Translations under genes and position numbers: made by a program | Assembly: GCA_020351895.1 (NCBI GenBank) | Contig: CP070672.1 | Location: 45,884 to 59,087 of the forward strand | DNA length: 13,204 bases | Source of the DNA: Thermoplasmata archaeon | GTDB taxonomy: Archaea > Thermoplasmatota > Thermoplasmata > GCA-020350865 | Direction: 5' to 3' | Notes under the pieces: generated by a model | Database searches by the model: none | Told to the model about the DNA's origin: nothing | Seen by the model: the letters and a program-made list of their open reading frames with translations, nothing else | Shown: positions 1 through 7,000 of the stretch, piece after piece | How the letters are laid out: each line of letters starts with the position of its first letter | Numbering within the stretch: the stretch's first letter is position 1

Positions 1-55
1 CATCAGTGGTGCGGTAGTGCCGTCCATGGTGTCCTCCATGATAGATGCCATACAT
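1..55 (-). CDS. 5' end of a divergent gene, product unknown (runs off the left edge)
   Basis: Only about 18 codons are visible, so the product cannot be named. On the minus strand an ATG at 55-53 follows a strong GGAGGAG ribosome-binding site (64-70) with an 8-nt spacer. A TATA-like box (115-123) lies about where archaeal transcription would give a leader near 38 nt. This frame reads MYGIYHGGHHGRHYRTTD, a Gly/His-rich start. An alternative start is possible: ATG at 27-25 sits 5 nt after another GGAGG (33-37) in a different frame and reads MDGTTAPLM. The sequence here cannot decide between them. Because the gene diverges from padR and shares its operator region, it is a plausible target of that regulator (inference). 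Confidence 0.4.
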   Translation of the reverse strand, partial: MYGIYHGGHHGRHYRTTD

Positions 56-63
56 TATTTTAT

Positions 64-70
64 CTCCTCC
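64..70 (-). promoter_or_regulatory. Ribosome-binding site of the divergent left-edge gene
   Basis: GGAGGAG on the minus strand, 8 nt before the ATG at 55. It is the main evidence that a gene begins here and leaves the window on the left. Confidence 0.55.
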
Positions 71-80
71 GAAGTTCGTG

Positions 81-96
81 TGTCGGTTTCCCGATA
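81..96 (+). promoter_or_regulatory. Putative operator copy 1 (TGTCGG-TTTC-CCGATA)
   Basis: A 16-bp inverted repeat with 6-bp arms and a 4-nt spacer; one arm mismatch from copy 2. It overlaps the perfect 12-bp palindrome CCCGATATCGGG (90-101). It covers the transcription start predicted for the left-edge gene from the TATA box at 115-123, so a bound protein should block that promoter. PadR as the binder is inferred from position only. Confidence 0.5.
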
Positions 97-114
97 TCGG
101 GTATGCGGTAACTT

Positions 115-123
115 CTATATAAA
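115..123 (-). promoter_or_regulatory. TATA box of the divergent left-edge gene
   Basis: TTTATATAG on the minus strand matches the archaeal TATA consensus. A start site about 25 nt downstream (near 93) would give a leader of about 38 nt containing the GGAGGAG site. The element is nearly symmetric, so it could also serve the plus strand, but the plus-strand leader would then lack a ribosome-binding site. Confidence 0.5.
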
Positions 124-125
124 CA

Positions 126-141
126 TATCGGTTTTCCGATA
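126..141 (+). promoter_or_regulatory. Putative operator copy 2 (TATCGG-TTTT-CCGATA, perfect)
   Basis: A perfect inverted repeat with 6-bp arms around TTTT. It is the best of the three copies. It lies between the TATA box for the left gene and the one for padR, so it could affect both promoters. Distances between the starts of the copies are 45 and 43 nt, roughly four helical turns, which would place the bound proteins on about the same face of the DNA. Confidence 0.6.
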
Positions 142-161
142 AACTATTAAGGGAACCAAAA

Positions 162-169
162 CTTTTATT
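162..169 (+). promoter_or_regulatory. Probable TATA box of padR
   Basis: The A/T-rich CTTTTATT is centred about 26 nt before the first in-frame ATG of padR (192). In archaea this spacing predicts a leaderless transcript, which fits the absence of a Shine-Dalgarno sequence before padR. Operator copy 3 touches its downstream edge. Confidence 0.4.
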
Positions 170-184
170 ATCGCTTATCCGATA
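169..184 (+). promoter_or_regulatory. Putative operator copy 3 (TATCGC-TTAT-CCGATA)
   Basis: The same 6-N4-6 pattern as copy 2, with one mismatch in the left arm. It fills the space between the padR TATA box and the padR start, the usual place for an autorepressor site in archaea. The right arm CCGATA is identical in all three copies. Confidence 0.5.
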
Positions 185-191
185 CAATGAA

Positions 192-497
192 ATGATGATG
201 CACTGTCAAATGAAAGGATTCCTATCCTTCCTTATACTGTGGCTTGTGAGCAAGAAAAGCATGACCGGGGCGGAGATAGCACTGGAACTTGAAAAGAGAA
301 AAGGTCACAAACCAAGCCCGGGCACCATTTACCCGGTTTTAAAGGATCTTAAAGATAAAGGGTTATTATCAGTTGATCAAAACAAACGATACTCATTGAC
401 AAAAAGAGGAAAAAAAGAGTTGGAGGTCCACATTAAAACATTCTTCGAGACTTTCTGTGACATTGACGAAATGAGATCCCGTTGTAAAAAAAGGTAG
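192..497 (+). CDS. PadR-family transcriptional regulator
   Basis: A 101-residue winged-helix DNA-binding protein. The core typical of PadR runs from MKGFLSFLILWL (helix 1, residues 7-18) through TGAEIALELEKRKG (helix 2) to the recognition region PSPGTIYPVLKDLKDKGLL (about 42-60), followed by the wing YSLTKRGKKEL. PadR proteins are usually homodimeric repressors, often of transporters or stress genes, and often act on their own promoter. The C-terminus is short, one helix plus a basic tail, as in the small PadR class. The start is uncertain: ATGs stand at 192, 195, 198 and 210, and the conserved part begins at 210. I keep 192 because a TATA box about 26 nt upstream suggests a leaderless start and no ribosome-binding site is visible. 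Three inverted repeats upstream suggest autoregulation together with control of the divergent gene. The ligand is unknown. Confidence 0.9.
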   Translation: MMMHCQMKGFLSFLILWLVSKKSMTGAEIALELEKRKGHKPSPGTIYPVLKDLKDKGLLSVDQNKRYSLTKRGKKELEVHIKTFFETFCDIDEMRSRCKKR

Positions 498-530
498 TTT
501 AGGTCTTATTTGTTTAAGAAGAATAATTTG

Positions 531-585
531 AGGGCAAGTTGGAAGGCATTCTAATAAGAGAGCCTTCCAAGCAATGGTATGCCCT
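531..585. repeat. Nested inverted repeat between convergent genes
   Basis: The inner arms TTGGAAGGC (539-547) and GCCTTCCAA (562-570) pair perfectly across a 14-nt loop. The outer arms AGGGCA (531-536) and TGCCCT (580-585) can extend the structure past unpaired bases. It lies in the 155-bp gap between the 3' ends of padR and the small basic-protein gene. It may act as a two-way terminator or mRNA 3'-end structure, or be a structured RNA or element remnant. No T-run follows it directly, so a bacterial-style terminator is not supported. Apart from this and some T-rich sequence just after padR (503-517), I see nothing in 498-652. Confidence 0.5.
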
Positions 586-652
586 CTATACTAAGTTGGC
601 GAATATGGCGTAATTGGCCGCGATATGGCCTGTCTTTAAAGGTTTTAAGGTT

Positions 653-868
653 TTATTTCCTGGCCATCTTCGCTTCTGCGACGTAGCCGGCCTTGTCGAG
701 GTAGTACATGAACCCTTTTCTTTTCTTGATTTTCTCGGTTCCTACCTTCTTCTTTCTACCGCGCTTGTTCGTTTTCATTGGGGCGCGCCAGACGTATCCG
801 TCCTTTCCGACGTAGTACAAATAGCCAGACTCGCGCTTGACTTTTTGTTTACCTATTCTTTTTCCCAT
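653..868 (-). CDS. Small basic protein with two tandem aromatic repeats, function unknown
   Basis: A 71-residue, very Lys/Arg-rich protein. It contains two copies of a short unit: SGYLYYVGKDGYVWRAPM (residues 14-31) and KGFMYYLDKAGYVAEAKM (about 51-68). The shared pattern is G-[YF]-[LM]-Y-Y-x-x-K-x-G-Y-V-x-x-A-x-M, separated by a basic linker (TNKRGRKKKVG). Short proteins with one such unit occur in other prokaryotes, from memory and without an assigned function. The two halves look like paired beta hairpins; with the positive charge they suggest nucleic-acid or membrane-phosphate binding (inference). A strong GGAGG (875-879) lies 6 nt before the ATG, and a TATA-like box is centred near 910, so it is probably a real, separately transcribed gene. 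There is no signal peptide or membrane segment. The opposite strand is also open here, but only as a shadow. Confidence 0.75.
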   Translation of the reverse strand: MGKRIGKQKVKRESGYLYYVGKDGYVWRAPMKTNKRGRKKKVGTEKIKKRKGFMYYLDKAGYVAEAKMARK

Positions 869-874
869 TTAAAG

Positions 875-879
875 CCTCC
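875..879 (-). promoter_or_regulatory. Ribosome-binding site of the small basic-protein gene
   Basis: GGAGG on the minus strand, 6 nt before the ATG at 868. It fixes the start and supports this short frame as a gene. Confidence 0.7.
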
Positions 880-906
880 TTGACTCTTATTCGATATTTC
901 GAGGGG

Positions 907-914
907 GATATAAT
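907..914 (-). promoter_or_regulatory. TATA box of the small basic-protein gene
   Basis: ATTATATC on the minus strand, about 40 nt before the ATG. A start site near 885 would give a short leader that includes the GGAGG. G-runs and C-runs flank the box (GGGGAAAGG before it, CCCCC after it on the minus strand), and CCGATAT at 922-928 resembles half of the padR operators. Confidence 0.45.
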
Positions 915-985
915 CCTTTCCCCGATATTATCTTCAGGAATATTGTCATTTTTCCGAGTTTTTCCCCCGAAAAGTGACTGGGTTT

Positions 986-1017
986 GGCTTTTTTAAGATT
1001 TTTTAAGAAAAAGAGCC
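986..1017 (-). terminator. A/T-rich hairpin after hypF, probable operon terminator
   Basis: On the minus strand the sequence begins GGCTCTTTTTCTTAA and ends TTAAAAAAGCC, giving a near-symmetric hairpin that starts about 8 nt after the hypF stop. The T-run CTTTTTCTT fits archaeal termination, which depends mainly on U-tracts. The plus strand also carries two T6 runs here, but no plus-strand gene ends nearby. Confidence 0.4.
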
Positions 1018-1024
1018 CTATCCC

Positions 1025-1807
1025 CTACCCTCTACCTTCCAGGATATTTCCTGCAATGGCATTCTGGCCCATTGATATTCCTCCGTCTCCATTTGGAACC
1101 TGGTTGTGCATAATGAGGTTTAAACCTCTTTCCTCAACTGCATCCTTGACCATCCTCACTATGGGTAAATTATACGAAACTCCCCCTGTAATGCCGATTT
1201 TGCCTATTTTTCTATCAATGGCCTCCTGGCAAGCCACCTCAACCATAGGCTCCAAAGCCGCCGAGACCATAGAATACGCGAGATCGAATTTTTCCTGATC
1301 TTTTAGGGTTTTTCCATAAGAGAGGCTGTACAGCTCTTCGAATAGGGGAAGGGTCTCGATAACCTTAACCTCAGACTTCGTAATTTTACCCTCGAAACTG
1401 TGGCTTTTCTTCCCTCTGTTAAGGTATCTTTCCAGTTTTATTGCAGGCTCCCCGTCATAGGTCTTTTTGCAGCAGACACCCAAGTAACAGGATATTGCAT
1501 CTAAAAACCTGCCAAAACTGCAGCTTTCTGGGGAATTCTTCAGGGCTTTTCTGAGAACCGATGCCGCCTCATCATCAAAATAATCTGTTTCGATTTCAAG
1601 CTTCTCAAATATCCCGAACACGACCCGCATCGGGTTCTCAACTGCCCGATCCCCTCCAATCAGAGGAATGTATTCCAATCTTGCCAACCTCTCGAATCCA
1701 GTATACGTAGCAAGTAAAACCTCTCCACCCCATATCTTGCCGTCGCTGCCATATCCTGCACCATCAAGGGTAAGACATACAATTTCCTCTGAAAGATCCA
1801 AATCCAC
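1025..1807 (-). CDS. hypF: HypF C-terminal part (carbamoyltransferase, Kae1-like), separate frame
   Basis: These 260 residues match the C-terminal half of HypF, whose Kae1-like domain moves the carbamoyl group from carbamoyl-AMP to the HypE cysteine during synthesis of the CN ligands of [NiFe] hydrogenase. Family motifs are clear: DGAGYGSDGKIWGGE (residues 15-29), IPLIGGDRAVENP, the nucleotide-site loop GITGGVSYN, and VPNGDGGISMGQ near the end. The nominal GTG start (1807-1805) overlaps the stop of the upstream part by one base, but no ribosome-binding site precedes it. The frame stays open back to 1867, and that upstream stretch reads IQHHWAHAASLLVDLDL, which contains the conserved HypF HHxAH motif. 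The true protein should therefore join the upstream part near 1840-1850. This is one hypF split by a frameshift, either real or a sequence error. Confidence 0.85.
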   Translation of the reverse strand: MDLDLSEEIVCLTLDGAGYGSDGKIWGGEVLLATYTGFERLARLEYIPLIGGDRAVENPMRVVFGIFEKLEIETDYFDDEAASVLRKALKNSPESCSFGRFLDAISCYLGVCCKKTYDGEPAIKLERYLNRGKKSHSFEGKITKSEVKVIETLPLFEELYSLSYGKTLKDQEKFDLAYSMVSAALEPMVEVACQEAIDRKIGKIGITGGVSYNLPIVRMVKDAVEERGLNLIMHNQVPNGDGGISMGQNAIAGNILEGRG

Positions 1808-3261
1808 TAAAAGCGACGCTGCATGGGCCCAATGATGCTGTATCTCAGTAGCTCTGCATCGTATTTCTCACTCAGCTCGCTGGCAAATCTCTTGGAGGTA
1901 TATAGAGGATGAAGATCGGCTCCTACAGCCTCAACTTCTTTGATGCCAAATAAGTCCAATAGATGGAATGTTGCCGATTTTAGGAATTCATAAACATTGT
2001 AATCCCTCACATCACCAATATACTGGGTCGCGTAGAGTTTACCACCCACAGATATACTGGACGTCAAGTTTTCCTCTGCACCCACGCCTATTACCCTCAG
2101 ATTATGATGGGGATTCAAGCCCATAGGGACAAAACCCCTGGATTTTCTGATAAAGAACTTACGATCTTCGAATGGAACGATAACCGAATCATCCCCTCTG
2201 TTAATGATATCCCTGTTGTGAAGAAGATAAACATCTGCACCTAGCTTGAAAACACCTTGGTTTTCCGTTATTATGGGCTCACCCGGAGGATTGGCAGAAG
2301 TCATGATTATTGAGTCTTTTTTCAGATAATGGAACATTAGATGTTGAATAGCAGAATAAGGAAGATAAATACCTATGTTATCCAGTTTCGGGGACACGAG
2401 CTCCAAGAGGGGATCATCCCTTCTCTCCTCCCTTTTTTGAAGAATTACAATGGGTCGTTGGAGGGAGGAAAGGAGTTCTTCCTCAAAGGGAGATACCAGG
2501 GCCATATCCCGAGCAGCCTGGATATTCCTTGCCATAACTGCAAAGGGTTTTTCGGGTCGGGAATACCATTTTCTGAATCTATCCAGTACTTCAAGATTGC
2601 AGATGAGGTGCATGCCTCCCCAGCTCTTTAACACCCCAATCGCCCCTTCATCTATATGATTTGTAAATTGCTGAATCACATTATCGGTTTCAATCTTACT
2701 TTTGTCCTTCCCATACATCGTGAAGTGTGGACCGTCATCTGGACAGGATATGGTTTGAGCATAAAAACGTCTTTCCATGGGAAGGTCATATTCGGCATTA
2801 CATTTGTCACATAAGGGGAATTCCTTCATTGATGTGTTCTCCCTGTCGTAGGGAACCCTGGCTATTGCGGAAAAACGGGCACCACAATCAGTGCAATTTA
2901 TAAAAGGGTAAAGATACCTCCTATCATTCTCAAAAAGAAGCTCTTTTAGACATTCATCACAAATGGCGGTATCGGCAGGAATAACAGAGCTTCTCTCCCC
3001 ATCCTCACTGAGCACTATGCTGAAATCTTCGAACTCTTTATCCTGGTGTACCTCATCGTATTCGATTTTCGATATTCTGGCCAATGGAGGTAGTTCATAA
3101 TTCAATTTCTCTAAAAATTCTTTTTGATTTTTATCAATTACCACTTCCACATTCGAACCATTGTTCCTGATATAACCCCGAAGGCCCAAGGATTTCGCTA
3201 CTCTGTAAACTGCGGGTCGAAATCCCACACCCTGAACCAATCCATAAAATACGAGTCTCAT
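1807..3261 (-). CDS. hypF: HypF N-terminal part (acylphosphatase, zinc fingers, YrdC)
   Basis: These 484 residues start with an acylphosphatase domain (VQGVGFR, residues 9-15, and the NNGS loop), followed by two HypF zinc fingers with the family spacing C-x2-C-x18-C-x2-C-x24-C-x2-C-x18-C. The last pair is CPDD instead of the usual CPxC. A YrdC-like domain follows, which makes carbamoyl-AMP (PEKPFAVMAR, LPYSAIQHLMF, TSANPPGEPI, RKSRGFVP), then the beginning of the Kae1-like domain (VIGVGAEENLT, VGADLHPLYTS). The frame ends in LLRYSIIGPMQRRF, which does not look like HypF. Moving one base into the next frame restores IQHHWAHAA. Together with the downstream part the length is about 744 residues, normal for HypF. 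The ATG is 4 nt after the hypB stop, and TGAGG just before it can act as a ribosome-binding site, so translation is likely coupled to hypB. Confidence 0.9.
   Translation of the reverse strand: MRLVFYGLVQGVGFRPAVYRVAKSLGLRGYIRNNGSNVEVVIDKNQKEFLEKLNYELPPLARISKIEYDEVHQDKEFEDFSIVLSEDGERSSVIPADTAICDECLKELLFENDRRYLYPFINCTDCGARFSAIARVPYDRENTSMKEFPLCDKCNAEYDLPMERRFYAQTISCPDDGPHFTMYGKDKSKIETDNVIQQFTNHIDEGAIGVLKSWGGMHLICNLEVLDRFRKWYSRPEKPFAVMARNIQAARDMALVSPFEEELLSSLQRPIVILQKREERRDDPLLELVSPKLDNIGIYLPYSAIQHLMFHYLKKDSIIMTSANPPGEPIITENQGVFKLGADVYLLHNRDIINRGDDSVIVPFEDRKFFIRKSRGFVPMGLNPHHNLRVIGVGAEENLTSSISVGGKLYATQYIGDVRDYNVYEFLKSATFHLLDLFGIKEVEAVGADLHPLYTSKRFASELSEKYDAELLRYSIIGPMQRRF
1808..1867 (-). other. 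Frame-overlap zone and probable frameshift site in hypF
   Basis: Both hypF frames are open here. The upstream frame ends with TAG at 1809-1807. The downstream frame is closed above by TGA at 1870-1868. Homology switches frame near 1840-1850, within CTACTGAGATACAGCAT on the minus strand: one base appears to be missing before ATA CAG CAT CAT. No homopolymer and no X-XXY-YYZ slippery heptamer is present at that point, so a simple one-base deletion or base-call error is more likely than programmed frameshifting. Confidence 0.8.
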
Positions 3262-3265
3262 AGCC

Positions 3266-3922
3266 TCAAGCCTGGATGTCCAATGCCGATATCAATTCCT
3301 CAATCCCATCATTATGCTTTGCATCTGTTAGACATATCGTACAGTGTGGATTGACGCTCTTAGCATCGCTTTTAATTCTCTCGATGTCTACCTCCATGAT
3401 ATCAGCCAAATCGATCTTGTTGATAACCACGATATCTGCCAAACCGAATATCGCAGGATGCTTTCTCACCATGTCATCCCCTTCAGTCACCGAGATAACA
3501 ACTACCCTCTTGTCTGTTCCTAAGGGAAAGTCCATGGGGCATACAAGATTTCCGATATTCTCAATAAAAAGAACATCGATTTTCCCCAAATCCATATCCT
3601 CCAATGAATGGGAAATCAGATGGGCATCCAGGTGGCACTCTTTTCCTGTGTTTAGGCTAACGGCCTGAACGCCATGTTCAATGATACGCTTGTAATCGTC
3701 GTCACCTGCGACATCGCCTGCTATTGCCGCTCCTTTTATTCCCTTTTCATTTAAGACATCCAGGATTTTTTCGATGAGAAGAGTCTTTCCCGAGCCAATG
3801 GAACCAAGAAAATCTATGGAGAAAATATTATTTCCCTTCAGCAATTCAGCGTTCTTTGCGGCGATTTCGTTGTTCGCCTCGAACAGGTTCTGTTCCACCG
3901 AGACATCCACGGTCTTATGCAT
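3266..3922 (-). CDS. hypB: HypB, nickel-inserting GTPase for hydrogenase maturation
   Basis: These 218 residues form a complete SIMIBI-class GTPase that works with HypA to deliver nickel to the [NiFe]-hydrogenase large subunit. Visible motifs: P-loop GSIGSGKT (about 41-48), GDVAGDDDY (Switch I region), the metal-site CH in GKECHLDAHL, ENIGNLVCP (Walker B and the cysteine that follows it), and the guanine-specificity motif NKID. The N-terminus is short and lacks both the CxxCGC nickel motif of E. coli HypB and a His-rich storage stretch. It therefore belongs to the minimal type, as in methanogen HypB proteins. It is first in a two-gene unit with hypF only 4 nt downstream. A TATA-like box about 35 nt before the ATG suggests a short leader. 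No hypA, C, D or E and no hydrogenase structural gene is seen in the window. Confidence 0.95.
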   Translation of the reverse strand: MHKTVDVSVEQNLFEANNEIAAKNAELLKGNNIFSIDFLGSIGSGKTLLIEKILDVLNEKGIKGAAIAGDVAGDDDYKRIIEHGVQAVSLNTGKECHLDAHLISHSLEDMDLGKIDVLFIENIGNLVCPMDFPLGTDKRVVVISVTEGDDMVRKHPAIFGLADIVVINKIDLADIMEVDIERIKSDAKSVNPHCTICLTDAKHNDGIEELISALDIQA

Positions 3923-3931
3923 TTTCTCGTT

Positions 3932-3954
3932 CCCGAACCCCTAATATTCTCGGG
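3932..3954. promoter_or_regulatory. Inverted repeat at the hypB start region
   Basis: CCCGA (3932-3936) and TCGGG (3950-3954) form inverted arms around an A/T-rich centre. A second set, CCCC (3938-3941) and GGGG (3952-3955), overlaps them. The repeat lies between the putative hypB TATA box and its ATG, so it could be an operator or a small mRNA hairpin. The arms are short, so support is modest. Confidence 0.3.
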
Positions 3955-3960
3955 GTATAA
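3955..3960 (-). promoter_or_regulatory. Putative TATA box of the hypB-hypF operon
   Basis: TTATAC on the minus strand, 33-38 nt before the hypB ATG, would give a start site about 10 nt upstream of the codon. The core is short and another A/T-rich stretch lies further upstream (3983-3995), so the exact promoter is uncertain. The 119-bp gap to the giant gene (3923-4041) holds nothing else that I recognise. Confidence 0.35.
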
Positions 3961-4041
3961 GTACGTTATCCAAATTCCAGTCATTAAATAATCCTTATTG
4001 CTAACGATAAAATCCTATTATCCTTATTTATCACGAAGTTA

Positions 4042-7000
4042 TCATGAAGCAGGCTTCAGCAGGTCCTCGATTTTTGCGAACTTTATCCCACATCTGGGAC
4101 ACTTTTTGTCCTGTTCTCCTAGCCTTTCGCCACAAATTGGACATTCGTATTCCACTATTTCCTCGATATCCTCCGATTCATTAACATCCCTAAATTCGCT
4201 TACCTCCCCATCTTCAGCTAATGCCTCCTTAAATCCCCCTACATACTCATCAAGATTTTCTTCCTGTACTTCACCTGTTTCACCGTAACTTATTAGATTA
4301 CCTTCAATTTCCACACTTTGTTCCTCCAAATGGATTTGAACGGGTAAAGTCTCTGATATAGGATGTCTACCTCCTTTTTTAGGGAATAGACTCAGTATCA
4401 TTTCCCTTATACCCTTTAATTCACTCATGTCTCCATTCCAGTCCTTTAGCTCCTCGCCATATCTCACTATGATGTCCGATAGAAGTTTCTTTACGCGAAC
4501 TCGAAGCCTGTCGCCATTGCCTTCGAATATCACCGCAAGATAAAGGTTCTGTGATCTTTCAATCAGTATCTTGTTCTCACCGAACTTCATCTCGTCAAGC
4601 TCCCAACCATCATCAGATGTTTTTTCTGAGAAAGCATCGCTGATAAAGTCTTGAACCGCGGTAAACATCCCACTGACCACCACATCCTCCAGCTCTGATG
4701 TCTCACCTCTTGATGCATGGGCAATGGGCAAGCCCTTTTCATGGATTAAAAATGCCTCATAAACCCAGAAACGGCCCTTTCTCCTGGAAAATATTAATAT
4801 CTCACCAAGTACAGCAAGAAGCGTGAAGAATATCCATGGCCAAGGAATAGTATCCCAGAAACTAGGTGCAACTGGTTCTGATGCCTGGATACTCACAATA
4901 AAACTCCTTGTGGTCTCAAGCTCACCATCGCTTACAGTAATTATAATGATATCCTCACGCACATCCTCTGGATATTGGAATATCAGGATATTCCCAACCA
5001 AACTTACATAACCCTGGCCCACCTCACTCACCATGGACGTTGTAAGATCTGATGCAACATTATCAACATCACCGATGTAATACGATAGATCTAAAATCCA
5101 TTGCTCACCTTCTCTTTTCTCCTGTTTTGGTATGGTATCCAGGGTGGGTGCGTCATTCACAGGTACAACCACAACCATTATCCTGTCCTCTGCCATAGCA
5201 CCAGTCGGATCGGTTGCCCTGAAGATAACAACCTCGTAACCAAACCAATTCTCAGGCGCTGTGAAATCCACTGTGAGATCTTCATTGATTGTAACGTTTA
5301 AATATTCTGTTCGGTTTGTATAATAAAGGGCATCTCCATCGATATCAAGGAAATAATCGCTCAGTTTGAATGCATTCTCCAAAGAGGTATCCTCATCAAA
5401 GGACACATCGGGTAATTTTTTTACGAGCTCAGGGGGAAAATCACTTGTAACAGAAATCTGAATCTCCTGAGATGAAAATCCTTCACCATCAGACACATAG
5501 AGAGTTACAGATCGTGTCAAGCCATTCATAGATTTGGGATAGTTTACTATCAATCCGAGATTGTTGTATTGCTGTATTCTGACGTAATCTGTGGATTCTG
5601 AGGTCCATAGTGTCAGCTCGGAAGAGAGGTTATCATGATCTATGATATAGGATGAGAGATCGAATTCATAGGAATAATCGTAGTGCACAACAAGATCTGG
5701 CACACCAGAAATTATCGGAGGATCATTCACTGGGATCACAGTAACTTTTATTGTATCTTCAACGAAAGCTCCCACTGGATCTCTTGCCCTAAACGTTACA
5801 TATTCAGTTCCTATCCAATGGCCCAAAGCCGTCATGTCCACGGTGTGATTCTCATTGATTTTAACATCTACATTGAAGTGACCGGATGTGTAAAATAGTA
5901 TGTCATGATCTTTATCTGTGAAATACTCGTCTAAATCAAAGACATTATATAAGGTCGAATTCTCATTAAGGACAATATCAGGCAGCTCTTTCACCTTTTC
6001 TGGAATCCAGTCAGAGGTGACATCGACAACAATCATAGTTTGGGCGATATCGGTTCCATCTGATAATGTAAGAACCACCAATACACTCTTTCCAACTCTG
6101 CTTTGGGGGTAGTGGTAGGTTGCTTTCAAACCATCCGTCTTTACATAGCCATTTCCAGAATCAACGGTTGGCTCGGAGGTGGTAATAGTCAAGCCTTCAA
6201 CTGGAGTCTCAATATCATGAACATAATAGGTATAATCCCATGGTGCAGGATCATCGTCATCAATATTCGGATCATCGTAATGAACCATGATATTGGGGGG
6301 TGAGGGGTAAAAGAACGGCAGATCATTTACAGGTGTTATATTGATCCATAAAATCTGAGAAGCAGTAGCATTATTACTATCCGCTAGCCATAATATTACC
6401 TCATCGTTCCCATAAGCATCAGGTTCTGGGATGAATGTGAGGATATCATCATCACTGTACATTCCTGTTACAGAATATAAAGAGGTGTCTACCCCGGTTA
6501 GATACCATTTAAGATCAGATCCATAATCTTCAATATCGGCCTCAAAAGGTGTGAGATTGAGTGTCCAAGGTAAACTATCCTCGGGCTTTTCTTGATTTGG
6601 TACTGGCCATAATATTGTCGGTGCGTTATTGCTCGTATTCTGAACCATCAATGTCCCTTTTATTTCATTTACTGAGTAATTACCTGAGCCGATATATTTG
6701 GTCCAGATATCGTAATTTTCAGGGATTAAATCCACTATATAGATTATTGATGCCACACCTGTTGGTGAGGTTATACTGACACCTATTATCTCACTTGGAT
6801 CGGGGTTATGATTCTTATTCTTATCAAGATAAAATTCTACTAGCTCCTCTTCAATGGGATTTCCAGCGATATCCAGAAGCAGTGCAGTTAAAAATGTTGT
6901 TTCTCCCTGCTCTATAACATCGCTAATACTCGTTAATGTGGCTTCCTTTGGATCAATGATAATAAGTCCCTCATCATCATCCACCTTGTAATCTCCTGAA

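Noticed and set aside
95..110. A fourth operator copy (TATCGG-GTAT-GCGGTA)
   Set aside because: The right arm matches the consensus at only about half its positions, so it is not distinguishable from chance.
614..883. An 89-codon plus-strand open frame opposite the small basic-protein gene
   Set aside because: It is antisense to a gene with a good ribosome-binding site and internal protein repeats, and its own sequence has no recognisable domain.
1805..1809. Natural two-gene HypF with TAGTG start-stop coupling
   Set aside because: No ribosome-binding site precedes the GTG, and conserved HypF residues lie upstream of it in the same frame, so a one-base disruption explains the data better.
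1820..1835. Programmed -1 frameshifting at the GGGCCC stretch in hypF
   Set aside because: It is not a proper slippery heptamer, and slipping there would occur after the HHxAH codons and fail to restore the first histidines of the motif.
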